A stretch of DNA of 8,643 bases from Actinomycetota bacterium (GCA_003648875.1 QMQC01000056.1:1-8643), one strand, 5' to 3'; counted from the stretch's first letter, positions 1-5,732 are shown. Numbers and translations: made by a program. The notes: a model not told the origin generated them from the letters alone.

Positions 1-747
1 CTCATCGGTGATGGGTTCGGAAGCCACAACGACAGACCGATAGTCATCATCTGCAGCAGGGCAGTGTGACGTACCGCACACAGCACAGTCACGGATTCCC
101 CGCCTGAATGTCCAGTACAGAGAGTTCCCCCACCGGCTTGCGGCCAGATGCCGCCCATCGCTGATGAGGAAGTTCAATTTCGGCTGCTCCGGTGCGCCCG
201 ATCGAACAGCCATGTCAACCAGTTCGAGTACACCATCGGCAAGAAGGGCAACGATCGGTTCGAGGTCGTCGGCCGGTTCCTCGGGATCGAGTCCATAATC
301 CTCCATCCGATTGAGCAGCCAGAGGAATGCCAACTCGCTGTCGGTCTGGCCATCGGGGGGACCGAACGGACCGATGTCCAGCCTCGTGGACACGTGATCG
401 AATGCGGGAATCGTCCCGTTGTGGGCAAAGGCCCATGTCCCGAACGTGAAGGGATGTGTGTTCTCGTCAGACACGCCACCAACGGTTGCAGCACGAACGT
501 GAGCAATGGCGGCCTCCGACCAGATCTGCGAAGCGATCTCCGCGAACTGGTCATCTGCGAATGCTGGCATCGTGCTCTTGATGACCTCCCGATCATCTCC
601 AACCCAATGGGCAATCCCCCAGCCGTCAGCGTTTCGCTTGCCTCGGCTGTCCCTGTCGCTCTGGGTCTGGAGCGCGTTCTGGGCGGCGACAAGACTGCAC
701 TCGAGCTTGGTTGGCTGGGTGGCCAGAAAACCGTAGAGACGGCACAT
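1..747 (-). CDS. YafJ-type class II glutamine amidotransferase, partial (C-terminus beyond window)
   Basis: The frame is open from the ATG at 747 to base 1, giving 249 residues without a stop, so the C-terminus is missing. The protein begins Met-Cys-Arg-Leu-Tyr-Gly. Cys2, exposed after Met removal, is the N-terminal nucleophile of class II (Ntn-type) glutamine amidotransferases. Other family landmarks are NADGWG (39-44), AHVRAAT (82-88), THPF and FAHNG (97-111) and TDSE (135-138), which together resemble the YafJ/GATase_4 group. These enzymes would hydrolyse glutamine and pass ammonia to a partner; the acceptor is unknown. A Cys cluster, CAVCGTSHC, lies at 221-229. The start is supported by AGGAG about eight bases upstream. 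The gene lies 109 bp downstream of a lipoprotein gene on the same strand. EgtC of ergothioneine synthesis is a related alternative, but no other egt gene is visible. Confidence 0.88.
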   Translation of the reverse strand, partial: MCRLYGFLATQPTKLECSLVAAQNALQTQSDRDSRGKRNADGWGIAHWVGDDREVIKSTMPAFADDQFAEIASQIWSEAAIAHVRAATVGGVSDENTHPFTFGTWAFAHNGTIPAFDHVSTRLDIGPFGPPDGQTDSELAFLWLLNRMEDYGLDPEEPADDLEPIVALLADGVLELVDMAVRSGAPEQPKLNFLISDGRHLAASRWGNSLYWTFRRGIRDCAVCGTSHCPAADDDYRSVVVASEPITDE

Positions 748-856
748 CGTTAGCTCCTTTTGGCACTCACAACCCGATCACTGCCGATCCGATCGAGTAA
801 TTGTCGTATCCGGGACGGAGTGACACAACACGTTGGGTCCTCTACCTCTCCTTGCG

Positions 857-1447
857 CTACCCAGTCCTTGCGAGAACTGACTCGTAGCCGTCTTGGGATG
901 TCATCATCACTGTCTCGGTGCACACCACCGTCGGATCATCGCTGAAGAGGCCAGAGGGTAGAGAACCCGGCGTCACCGGTAGCTCGAATTCTTCCCCGTC
1001 GATGATCATGGAAACCTGCGGATCGATCAGCTCATACGCAGTCACGACGGTTTCTGCGCCGACGAGTTGCCATTCGCCTGCTCCGGTCGATTGCATGATC
1101 ATCGCACCAGCATCATCGATGCCAGGGAACTCGAAGGTCCAGTCCACTCGCTCATCTGTGAACGTCCCATCCCCATTCCACGTCACGACGTACCTTCCCC
1201 CGACAAAGGAGATCTGGTCCTCGGCCGAGGCGAGCTCGTTGTACATCTCGAAGAAGGCTTCGCTGTCGAGTTCCCAGACCCCAACGCACGAAGCTGATTC
1301 CGTCGTCGCGTCCACCGTTGAAGAGGTTGCGTCCGAACCGGTCGTCCCAGTGGATCCCGGCACGGCAGCAGAGCTCGTGGTTTCGGATCCCGTTGAACAG
1401 GCTGAAGCGGCCGATGCAAGAACGACCATCAGAATCAGACGTCTCAG
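857..1447 (-). CDS. Hypothetical secreted lipoprotein, probable CTG start
   Basis: I do not recognise a named family. From the first ATG (1429) the protein would start MVVLASAASAC, a signal peptide without a charged n-region. Starting at the in-frame CTG at 1447-1445 adds LRRLIL, which restores an Arg-Arg n-region, a hydrophobic core and a lipobox ending ASAC. GGGAGG lies seven bases before that CTG, whereas the ATG has no nearby ribosome-binding site and no ATG, GTG or TTG occurs upstream before the in-frame TAG. The predicted product is 196 residues: signal peptide, lipidated Cys, a Ser/Thr-rich linker of about 35 residues, then a folded domain beginning CVGVWELD and containing a GDGTF turn. 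One Cys near the start and one near the end of the domain could form a disulfide. The small beta-rich look resembles lipocalin-like lipoproteins, which is a weak guess. The gene is divergent from the downstream phosphoribosyltransferase gene. Confidence 0.72.
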   Translation of the reverse strand: MRRLILMVVLASAASACSTGSETTSSAAVPGSTGTTGSDATSSTVDATTESASCVGVWELDSEAFFEMYNELASAEDQISFVGGRYVVTWNGDGTFTDERVDWTFEFPGIDDAGAMIMQSTGAGEWQLVGAETVVTAYELIDPQVSMIIDGEEFELPVTPGSLPSGLFSDDPTVVCTETVMMTSQDGYESVLARTG

Positions 1448-1548
1448 GTATCTGCCTCCCTCAGCTGACCCGACAGTAGCCGGTATGAATGGGCCTGTCC
1501 CACGGTTCCCGGTCCCCTATCCCCAAATGAGATACAGTCAAGAGAGCC

Positions 1549-2193
1549 ATGGTGAAACGAGATCAGCCTTTCAGGGACAGGGTCGATGCGGGACGTCGGC
1601 TCGGTGCCCTCCTGAGCGGATATGAGAATGCATCCGACACAATCGTCCTTGGGCTACCGCGCGGTGGCGTGCCGGTTGCACACGCTCTGGCCTCCCGACT
1701 TGGGCTACCGCTCGATGTGCTCATTGTTCGCAAACTTGGCGTACCCGGATACCCCGAGGTCGCATTCGGCGCCATCGCTTCGGGTGGTATCGAGGTGCTC
1801 AATGCGGACGTGATTCAAAGCGCACACATCGATGAGCTTGCCATCGAACGCGTCCGGCTCGAACAGTCCCAGGAGCTGGGTCGAAGAGAACTCGTATACA
1901 GAGGCAACCGCCCACCCCTCGATGTGACCGGTAGCGCCGTGATCGTCGTCGATGACGGCACCGCCACCGGAGCCACGATGCGTGCCGCGGTCGAGGCGTT
2001 GCGAGTGGCCGAACCAAACAGGATCATCGTCGCGGTCGGTCTTGCGCCACCGGATGTGTTGAGAAAGCTCGCCAAGCTCGCGGACGAGGTCGTTGCCGTG
2101 CTCATTCCTCGCAACTTCATGGCCGTCGGTGCTTGGTTCGAGGACTTCGCCCAGACGACAGACGACGAGGTAATTGCTCTGCTCACCAGCTGA
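1549..2193 (+). CDS. Phosphoribosyltransferase-domain protein (type I PRTase fold)
   Basis: This 214-residue protein has the type I phosphoribosyltransferase layout. F8RDRVDAGRRLG forms the N-terminal helix, LGLPRGGVPVA (34-44) is the PPi-binding region, and RKLGVPGYPEVAFGAIA (61-77) is the stretch typical of this uncharacterised bacterial subgroup. VIVVDDGTATGAT (131-143) is the PRPP-binding loop with its acidic pair. The C-terminal AVGAWFEDFAQTTDDEV (192-208) is also typical of the subgroup. Length matches stand-alone members, which are usually annotated only as phosphoribosyltransferase; the base or other acceptor is unknown. An ATG at 1549 and a GTG at 1552 are both possible starts. The purine stretch AAGAGAG just upstream is better spaced for the GTG, so the true product may be one residue shorter. 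It is divergent from the lipoprotein gene and has no same-strand neighbour close enough to suggest an operon. Confidence 0.88.
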   Translation: MVKRDQPFRDRVDAGRRLGALLSGYENASDTIVLGLPRGGVPVAHALASRLGLPLDVLIVRKLGVPGYPEVAFGAIASGGIEVLNADVIQSAHIDELAIERVRLEQSQELGRRELVYRGNRPPLDVTGSAVIVVDDGTATGATMRAAVEALRVAEPNRIIVAVGLAPPDVLRKLAKLADEVVAVLIPRNFMAVGAWFEDFAQTTDDEVIALLTS

Positions 2194-2317
2194 TCCTGAC
2201 GGAATCAACGCCTCCAACTCATGGCACCCAACGCCAACATTGCAGTGCCCGCCAGGCGCAGACGACGCACCTGGAAACTCGTTCACGATCGACCCAGTCG
2301 CGAGTCTGGTGGATCAT

Positions 2318-2452
2318 CTAGTGCCGTGTCAGGGGCGCTGGTCACAAGGACGCAGGACGAAGGCGCAGTCTGGACTGCGTTGAGGACGAGGACACCGTGA
2401 GCGGTGTTCCTGGCCGGCAGAACACTGCAAAGGTTGCCTGACGTGGCACTAG
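2318..2452. repeat. Imperfect inverted-repeat element with internal palindrome
   Basis: CTAGTGCCGTGTCAGG (2318-2333) and CCTGACGTGGCACTAG (2437-2452) are inverted copies matching at 14 of 16 positions and separated by 103 bases. Between them lie the palindrome CGCAGTC-tg-GACTGCG (2364-2379) and a stem GGACACCG/CGGTGTTCC with a TGAG loop (2390-2410). The layout could be a structured RNA or a small non-autonomous mobile element with terminal repeats. I see no clear target-site duplication and recognise no family. Confidence 0.4.
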
Positions 2453-2484
2453 TTCGAACTGGGTTCACCAAGCCATCGATACGA

Positions 2485-2528
2485 GGAACCCCGGCTCTGC
2501 GAGCGATTGCTCACAGTGTCCGGGGTCC
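2485..2528. other. Long GC-rich hairpin, possible terminator without U-tract
   Basis: A nested, nearly continuous stem is visible. GG pairs with CC (2485-2486 with 2527-2528), ACCCCGG with CCGGGGT (2488-2494 with 2520-2526), CTG with CAG (2497-2499 with 2514-2516), and GAGC with GCTC (2501-2504 with 2509-2512), closed by a GATT loop. Neither strand has a T-run after it. It could act as a U-less terminator for either flanking unit or as a structural element; its role is not determined. Confidence 0.4.
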
Positions 2529-2613
2529 GTCGGGGTCTCGGCTGTTCCCTGAACCTCTGACGGTCGCTGGCGGGACTCATCGTTGTTGACTTCCCTGGCT
2601 TCTGTGGTCGGCG

Positions 2614-3010
2614 TCAGCGGGTGTATGCGAGGTCAGCCGCCATGCCAGCCTCGTAGTGCCCCGGGATCAAACAGACAACTGCGGTGTAGTCGTGGTCGCT
2701 CTCTGGGAACGTGACCACGACTCGTGCCGTCGGGAGCGAACACCTTCACCCGCCCGTTCTCTCCACCAAGCACTTTCACACGGACTGCCACGTCAAAAGC
2801 TGCAAACTCCGCACGTGAACCCTCCCCACCGGTCGGGAACGGCGGAAGGTCCTCGACCGCCACTGTGACCATTGCTGCGCGAGCCTCGAGAAGATGACCA
2901 CGCGCTGCTCGCGTGATGGAGAATCCGAGCACAAGAGTCACTACGAACACAAGGACGATCCCGAGTATGGCGAGATGACGGACGACGGACGACTGTGAAC
3001 TTCCGAACAA
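2614..3010 (-). pseudogene. Chimeric remnant: sensor-kinase-like N-terminus joined out of frame to cupredoxin C-terminus
   Basis: Two different coding signals are joined by a frame change. From a TTG at 3010 the first frame encodes one membrane helix (residues about 13-32), then a periplasmic-looking segment with AFDVAVRVKVLGGENGRVKV and FAPDGT (ending near 2723). This resembles the extracytoplasmic start of actinobacterial sensor histidine kinases, where the wording usually continues into a YSDE-like segment; here it stops. In the next frame, from about 2721 to the TGA at 2616-2614, the protein reads VVVTFPES, then CLIPGHYEAGM, and ends AYTR. Cys-x4-His-x4-Met is the C-terminal copper-ligand loop of cupredoxins (codons at 2673, 2658 and 2643). 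The first frame itself ends at 2633 in nonsense sequence. The N-terminal copper His of a cupredoxin and all kinase domains are absent. I infer a deletion that fused remnants of two genes. A single frameshifted small membrane cupredoxin is the alternative. Confidence 0.5.
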
Positions 3011-3032
3011 CCGTAAACCGCAGACCGTGAAC
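2995..3032. repeat. Three GTRAAC repeats upstream of the metYX promoter
   Basis: GTGAAC occurs at 2995-3000, GTAAAC at 3013-3018 and GTGAAC at 3027-3032. The outer two extend to GTGAACTTC. They end ten bases before the -35 box of the metYX promoter, so they could be an activator or repressor site. They also overlap the 5' end of the minus-strand remnant and may be chance. No regulator is assigned. Confidence 0.25.
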
Positions 3033-3041
3033 TTCTTCTCC

Positions 3042-3070
3042 TTGACAAGCGGATCAATCTCCCGTACATT
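3042..3070 (+). promoter_or_regulatory. Sigma70-type promoter of the metYX operon
   Basis: A perfect -35 box TTGACA (3042-3047), a 17-base spacer and a -10 box TACATT (3065-3070, matching TATAAT at four of six positions) predict transcription starting near 3076-3080. This is the best promoter-like sequence I found in the window. It lies immediately upstream of the leader-peptide ATG at 3080, so the transcript would have almost no 5' untranslated region before the leader peptide. Confidence 0.8.
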
Positions 3071-3079
3071 CGCTCCCCA

Positions 3080-3148
3080 ATGAACGTTGCATTCACCCGC
3101 GGGTTGATGTGCATGGCGATGTCACAGCCGTGCAGATTCCCCGCGTAG
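3080..3148 (+). CDS. Met/Cys-rich leader peptide of the metYX attenuator
   Basis: This 22-codon open frame runs from ATG (3080) to TAG (3146-3148). Its core reads GLMCMAMSQPC: four Met (positions 1, 10, 12, 14) and two Cys (11, 18) in 22 residues, a density far above ordinary proteins. It lies just downstream of the predicted start of transcription and has no Shine-Dalgarno sequence, which fits leaderless translation, common in actinobacteria. It is followed by an intrinsic terminator and then by methionine-biosynthesis genes. I infer that it is a sensor rather than a functional protein: ribosomes would slow at Met codons (3107-3109, 3113-3115, 3119-3121) and at the Cys codon 3110-3112 when charged Met-tRNA or Cys-tRNA is scarce. 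Cys-rich, leaderless leader peptides controlling sulfur genes are known in mycobacteria; this one is mainly Met-rich. Confidence 0.8.
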   Translation: MNVAFTRGLMCMAMSQPCRFPA

Positions 3149-3208
3149 CAGCGAACCACAAACACACCGAAGGATCTGCACCGGCAACGGGGCGGGTCCT
3201 TTTCCTTT
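3111..3208 (+). promoter_or_regulatory. Ribosome-mediated transcription attenuator (1:2, 2:3 and 3:4 hairpins)
   Basis: Three mutually exclusive stems can be drawn. Stem 1:2 pairs GCATGGC (3111-3117) with GCCGTGC (3127-3133), seven pairs including one wobble, with a nine-base loop inside the leader-peptide frame. Stem 2:3, the antiterminator, pairs 3127-3140 with 3172-3185: 13 Watson-Crick pairs with one bulged base on each side (3138 and 3182). Stem 3:4 is the terminator at 3172-3199. By analogy with trp and his attenuators, a ribosome stalled at the early Met and Cys codons covers segment 1, frees segment 2 to pair with 3, and lets transcription reach metY. A ribosome reaching the stop codon (3146-3148) covers segment 2 and lets the terminator form. 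Without translation, 1:2 forms and termination is the default. The pairing is seen directly; the mechanism is inferred. Confidence 0.78.
3172..3208 (+). terminator. Intrinsic terminator within the metYX leader
   Basis: GGATCTGC (3172-3179) pairs with GCGGGTCC (3192-3199) over eight pairs, two of them G-U. After one A-G mismatch (3180 with 3191), CCG pairs with CGG (3181-3183 with 3188-3190), closed by the GNRA tetraloop GCAA (3184-3187). TTTTCCTTT follows at 3200-3208. It stands 23 bases after the leader-peptide stop and 67 bases before the metY ATG, so it would cut the transcript before metY unless its 5' arm is taken by the antiterminator. Confidence 0.82.
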
Positions 3209-3275
3209 GAAGCAACACAGGCTTCAGCACCCTCCCCCAGAACCGTCGCAGACCTCGGATGACCCGGGAGGGACC

Positions 3276-4610
3276 ATGACAGACAATTATCGCTACGAGA
3301 CCCTGCAGATCCATGCAGGTCAGGAACCCGCACCAGGCACGAACGCCAGGGCAGTTCCCATCTACCAAACGACTTCCTACACGTTCGACGATGCCGCACA
3401 TGGTGCAAGGCTCTTCGCCCTCGAGGAATTCGGCAACATCTACACGCGGATCATGAACCCAACCACCGATGTCTTCGAGCAGCGCATTGCAGCCCTCGAG
3501 GGAGGTGTCGCGGCCGTTGCTACGGCAAGCGGTCAGGCCGCTCAGCTCACGACGATCACGACTCTCGCCTCGGCGGGGGACAACATCGTTTCAACCTCGT
3601 ATCTGTACGGAGGCACATATAACCAGTTCAAGGTCGCCCTCGAGCGCCTTGGTATCGAAGTTCGCTTTGTTGCAAGCGACGATCCTGCTGAATTCGCCGC
3701 ACTCATCGATGATCGAACGAAGGCGCTCTATCTCGAAACGATCGGAAACCCTCAGTTCAACGTTCCCGACCTTGCCGAATTCGCAGAAGTTGCTCATGCA
3801 GCGGGTGTACCGCTCGTCGTCGACAACACGTTCGGTGCCGCAGGGTATCTTGCAAGACCGATCGATCATGGCGTCGACATCGTTGTTGCCTCCGCAACGA
3901 AGTGGATAGGCGGACACGGCACGTCCATCGGGGGAATCATCGTTGACTCGGGCAACTTCAATTGGAGCAACGGGCGGTTCCCCGAGTTCACGGAACCCTC
4001 CCCCGGCTACCACGGACTCGTGTTCGCAGAAACCTTCGGTCCGGACGGACCATTCGGGAACATCGCGTTTGCGATCAGAGCCAGAGTCGAAGGCCTCAGA
4101 GATCTCGGTGCCTGCCTGTCACCGTTCAATGCGTTCTTGCTCCTGCAGGGTGTCGAGACCCTGTCGCTTCGCGTTCAACGACACGTGGACAACGCACTGG
4201 AGCTTGCGAGGTGGTTGCAGGATCAGCCGAGGGTGGCGTGGGTCAACTATCCCGGCCTCGAGGACCATCCGTATCACGAGGTGGCAGGACGTGTCCTCAC
4301 CAATGGATATGGGGCAGTCTTGTCGTTCGGAATCGATGGAGGAGCAGAGTCAGCAGAACAATTCATCGACTCGGTGCAGCGTGCCTCCCACGTTGCCAAC
4401 GTTGGAGACACCAAGACGCTCGTGATCCATCCGGCCTCGACGACACATCAGCAACTCGACCGCGAGGAGCAGCTGGCCTCAGGAGTGACGGACGACCTCG
4501 TTCGAGTGTCGGTCGGCATCGAGCATATCGAGGACATCATCGAGGACTTCACCGGTGCATTCGCCGCGCTCGAAGGCGCCACCGAACGCGGCCGGGCTGT
4601 CGCGTCGTGA
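3276..4610 (+). CDS. metY: O-acetylhomoserine sulfhydrylase (aminocarboxypropyltransferase)
   Basis: This cytosolic PLP enzyme of the Cys/Met metabolism family converts O-acetylhomoserine plus sulfide to homocysteine and acetate, the direct-sulfhydrylation route to methionine. The 444-residue length is usual for MetY, longer than typical cystathionine synthases and lyases. Landmarks are QIHAGQEP (11-18), PIYQTTSY (28-35), IYTRIMNPT (55-63, with the phosphate-contacting Tyr and Arg), the SGQAA cofactor turn (85-89), ETIGNP (154-159), VVDNTF with the PLP-binding Asp183, SATKW with Lys209 as the Schiff-base lysine, HPASTTH (385-391) and VSVGIEHIEDI near the end. The ATG at 3276 is chosen because GGGAGGG ends three bases before it and MetY proteins begin near this point. 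An in-frame ATG at 3207 lies in the terminator U-tract and has no ribosome-binding site. The gene is first in the metYX operon, behind the attenuator. The family also contains methionine gamma-lyases, but the metX partner supports MetY. Confidence 0.95.
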   Translation: MTDNYRYETLQIHAGQEPAPGTNARAVPIYQTTSYTFDDAAHGARLFALEEFGNIYTRIMNPTTDVFEQRIAALEGGVAAVATASGQAAQLTTITTLASAGDNIVSTSYLYGGTYNQFKVALERLGIEVRFVASDDPAEFAALIDDRTKALYLETIGNPQFNVPDLAEFAEVAHAAGVPLVVDNTFGAAGYLARPIDHGVDIVVASATKWIGGHGTSIGGIIVDSGNFNWSNGRFPEFTEPSPGYHGLVFAETFGPDGPFGNIAFAIRARVEGLRDLGACLSPFNAFLLLQGVETLSLRVQRHVDNALELARWLQDQPRVAWVNYPGLEDHPYHEVAGRVLTNGYGAVLSFGIDGGAESAEQFIDSVQRASHVANVGDTKTLVIHPASTTHQQLDREEQLASGVTDDLVRVSVGIEHIEDIIEDFTGAFAALEGATERGRAVAS

Positions 4611-5632
4611 AGCACACGGTCGTCGTTCCAGGAGTGTTTCCCCTCGAGAGAGGGGGAACACTTCGCGACGTCACTGTCGAGGTTCGAACATGGGGCAAGC
4701 ACCTTCGGAGCGCCAACCTGATCTGCCATGCACTGACGGGTGACGCCAATGCCGACGACTGGTGGCGTGACCTGTTCGGGCCAGGGCACCTTTTCGACCC
4801 CGGCGAGTCGTTCATCGTTTCGATGAACGTGCTGGGAGGATGCACCGGCACGACGGGGCCAACAAACACTCCCAATTTCCCTCGGGTGACGATCAGGGAC
4901 ATGGTCCACATACACAAGGCGGTCCTCGACCAACTCGGCGTCACCCGCCTCGACATCGTCATCGGCGGCTCCATGGGTGCCATGCAGGCCCTCGAGTGGG
5001 CAGCGCTGTACCCGGCCTTCGTCGACACGATCGTACCCATCGGTGTCGGGCCCGCGCAGTCGGCTTGGGCGATCGGGCTTTCCGAGGCGCAGCGTCACGC
5101 CATCGTCACCGATCCGACCTATCGGGATGGCAAGTACGAGCCGGGCGAACAGCCTGTCGATGGGCTCGCCACCGCGCGCATGATCGCCATGTGCTCGTAT
5201 CGCAGCCCGACGAGCTTCGCCGCACGATTTGGCAGAGAGGCGGATGATGGGACATTTGTGGTCCAGTCCTATCTCCAGCACCACGGACGCAAACTCGCCG
5301 ATCGCTTCGATGCGAACTCCTATCTGACGCTCCTCGACGCAATGGACAGCCACGATCTTGGGAGGCGTCGTGGACCGCGCGAAGCCATCCTCAATCGAAT
5401 CAAGCAACGCGCCCTCGTCATCGGCATCAGCTCCGATGTGCTCTATCCGGTTGCTGAGGTGAGATCAATGGCGGCGGCAATGCCGAACGCACAGTTCGCC
5501 GTTCTCGACAGTCCCAACGGACATGACTCGTTTCTCATTGACACGGACAAGCTCGAGAAGATCGTTGTGAGCTTTCTCGATGAGTCACGACCCATCGCCT
5601 CCATCAGCGGCCACGGCTCGGCCTGGGCATGA
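4607..5632 (+). CDS. metX: Homoserine O-acetyltransferase
   Basis: This alpha/beta-hydrolase-fold enzyme transfers an acetyl group from acetyl-CoA to L-homoserine and makes the substrate of MetY. The 341 residues include TWGK (28-31), LICHALTGDANA (38-49), NVLGGCTGTTGPTN (74-87), the nucleophile elbow GGSMGAMQALEW with Ser122, Asp277 in GISSDVLYP and His306 in NGHDSF. These form the Ser-Asp-His triad expected for MetX. The start is a GTG at 4607 that overlaps the metY stop as GTGA, which implies translational coupling; there is no strong ribosome-binding site of its own. The open frame continues far upstream inside metY but encodes nothing MetX-like there. Some MetX-fold enzymes use succinyl-CoA; pairing with MetY and the GGCTGTTGP stretch favour acetyl. 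The protein ends with a short Gly/Ser-rich tail after the hydrolase domain. Confidence 0.95.
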   Translation: MKHTVVVPGVFPLERGGTLRDVTVEVRTWGKHLRSANLICHALTGDANADDWWRDLFGPGHLFDPGESFIVSMNVLGGCTGTTGPTNTPNFPRVTIRDMVHIHKAVLDQLGVTRLDIVIGGSMGAMQALEWAALYPAFVDTIVPIGVGPAQSAWAIGLSEAQRHAIVTDPTYRDGKYEPGEQPVDGLATARMIAMCSYRSPTSFAARFGREADDGTFVVQSYLQHHGRKLADRFDANSYLTLLDAMDSHDLGRRRGPREAILNRIKQRALVIGISSDVLYPVAEVRSMAAAMPNAQFAVLDSPNGHDSFLIDTDKLEKIVVSFLDESRPIASISGHGSAWA

Positions 5633-5641
5633 GACCTACGG

Positions 5642-5662
5642 ACGACAAACGACAAACGACAA
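5642..5662. repeat. Three tandem copies of ACGACAA
   Basis: The heptamer ACGACAA is repeated perfectly three times, beginning ten bases after the metX stop in the 100-bp gap between convergent genes. On the minus strand it reads TTGTCGT repeats downstream of the permease gene. The function is unknown; slippage is the simplest origin. Confidence 0.6.
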
Positions 5663-5675
5663 GGGAGCGCAGCGA

Positions 5676-5690
5676 CCGACCTGTCGTCGG
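5676..5690. terminator. Weak candidate hairpin between convergent operons
   Basis: CCGAC (5676-5680) and GTCGG (5686-5690) form a five-pair stem with a CTGTC loop in the gap between metX and the convergent permease gene. No good T-run follows on either strand, and GAGCGCAGC occurs on both sides (5665-5673 and 5718-5726). Some bidirectional termination is expected here, but the hairpin is short and the call is tentative. Confidence 0.25.
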
Positions 5691-5732
5691 AAGCGAGCCG
5701 CAGGCGAAGCGATCTACGAGCGCAGCAAGTCC

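Larger units (their letters stand above)
2194..2613. other. Gene-free stretch with inverted repeats
   Basis: No convincing coding sequence was found on either strand of these 420 bases; the short open frames lack recognisable motifs and good ribosome-binding sites. The stretch contains a spaced imperfect inverted repeat (2318-2333 against 2437-2452), a perfect 7-bp palindrome arm pair inside it (2364-2370 and 2373-2379), a small hairpin at 2390-2410, and a strong hairpin at 2485-2528. No U-tract terminator is visible directly after the phosphoribosyltransferase stop. Confidence 0.6.

Noticed and set aside
148..753. 201-residue plus-strand open frame opposite the amidotransferase
   Set aside because: The minus strand has clear class II amidotransferase motifs along its full length; the plus frame is a shadow.
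2283..2471. Small minus-strand open frame of 62 residues
   Set aside because: It spans the inverted-repeat element, has no Shine-Dalgarno sequence or motif, and its composition is random.
2400..2475. tRNA-like end (TTCGAAC followed by TTCACCA)
   Set aside because: No acceptor, D or anticodon stems can be paired upstream, and the supposed T-stem has mismatches.
3080..3275. SAM-I/SAM-IV riboswitch upstream of metY
   Set aside because: A CCGGCAAC stretch (3181-3188) recalls the SAM-IV core, but the other conserved parts and the multi-helix junction cannot be drawn. The same bases are explained by the terminator loop.
3207..3275. Upstream ATG start adding 23 residues to MetY
   Set aside because: It lies in the terminator T-run, lacks a ribosome-binding site, and adds residues foreign to MetY. 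The ATG at 3276 has GGGAGGG just upstream.
2941..3408. 155-residue minus-strand open frame overlapping the metY start
   Set aside because: It runs antisense through the promoter, leader and start of metY, has no recognisable motif, and is Arg/Ser/Cys-rich as expected of a shadow frame.
3962..4606. Long N-terminal extension of MetX inside metY
   Set aside because: It is an out-of-frame reading of metY, Arg-rich with no domain. The GTG at 4607 overlapping the metY stop gives a normal MetX length.
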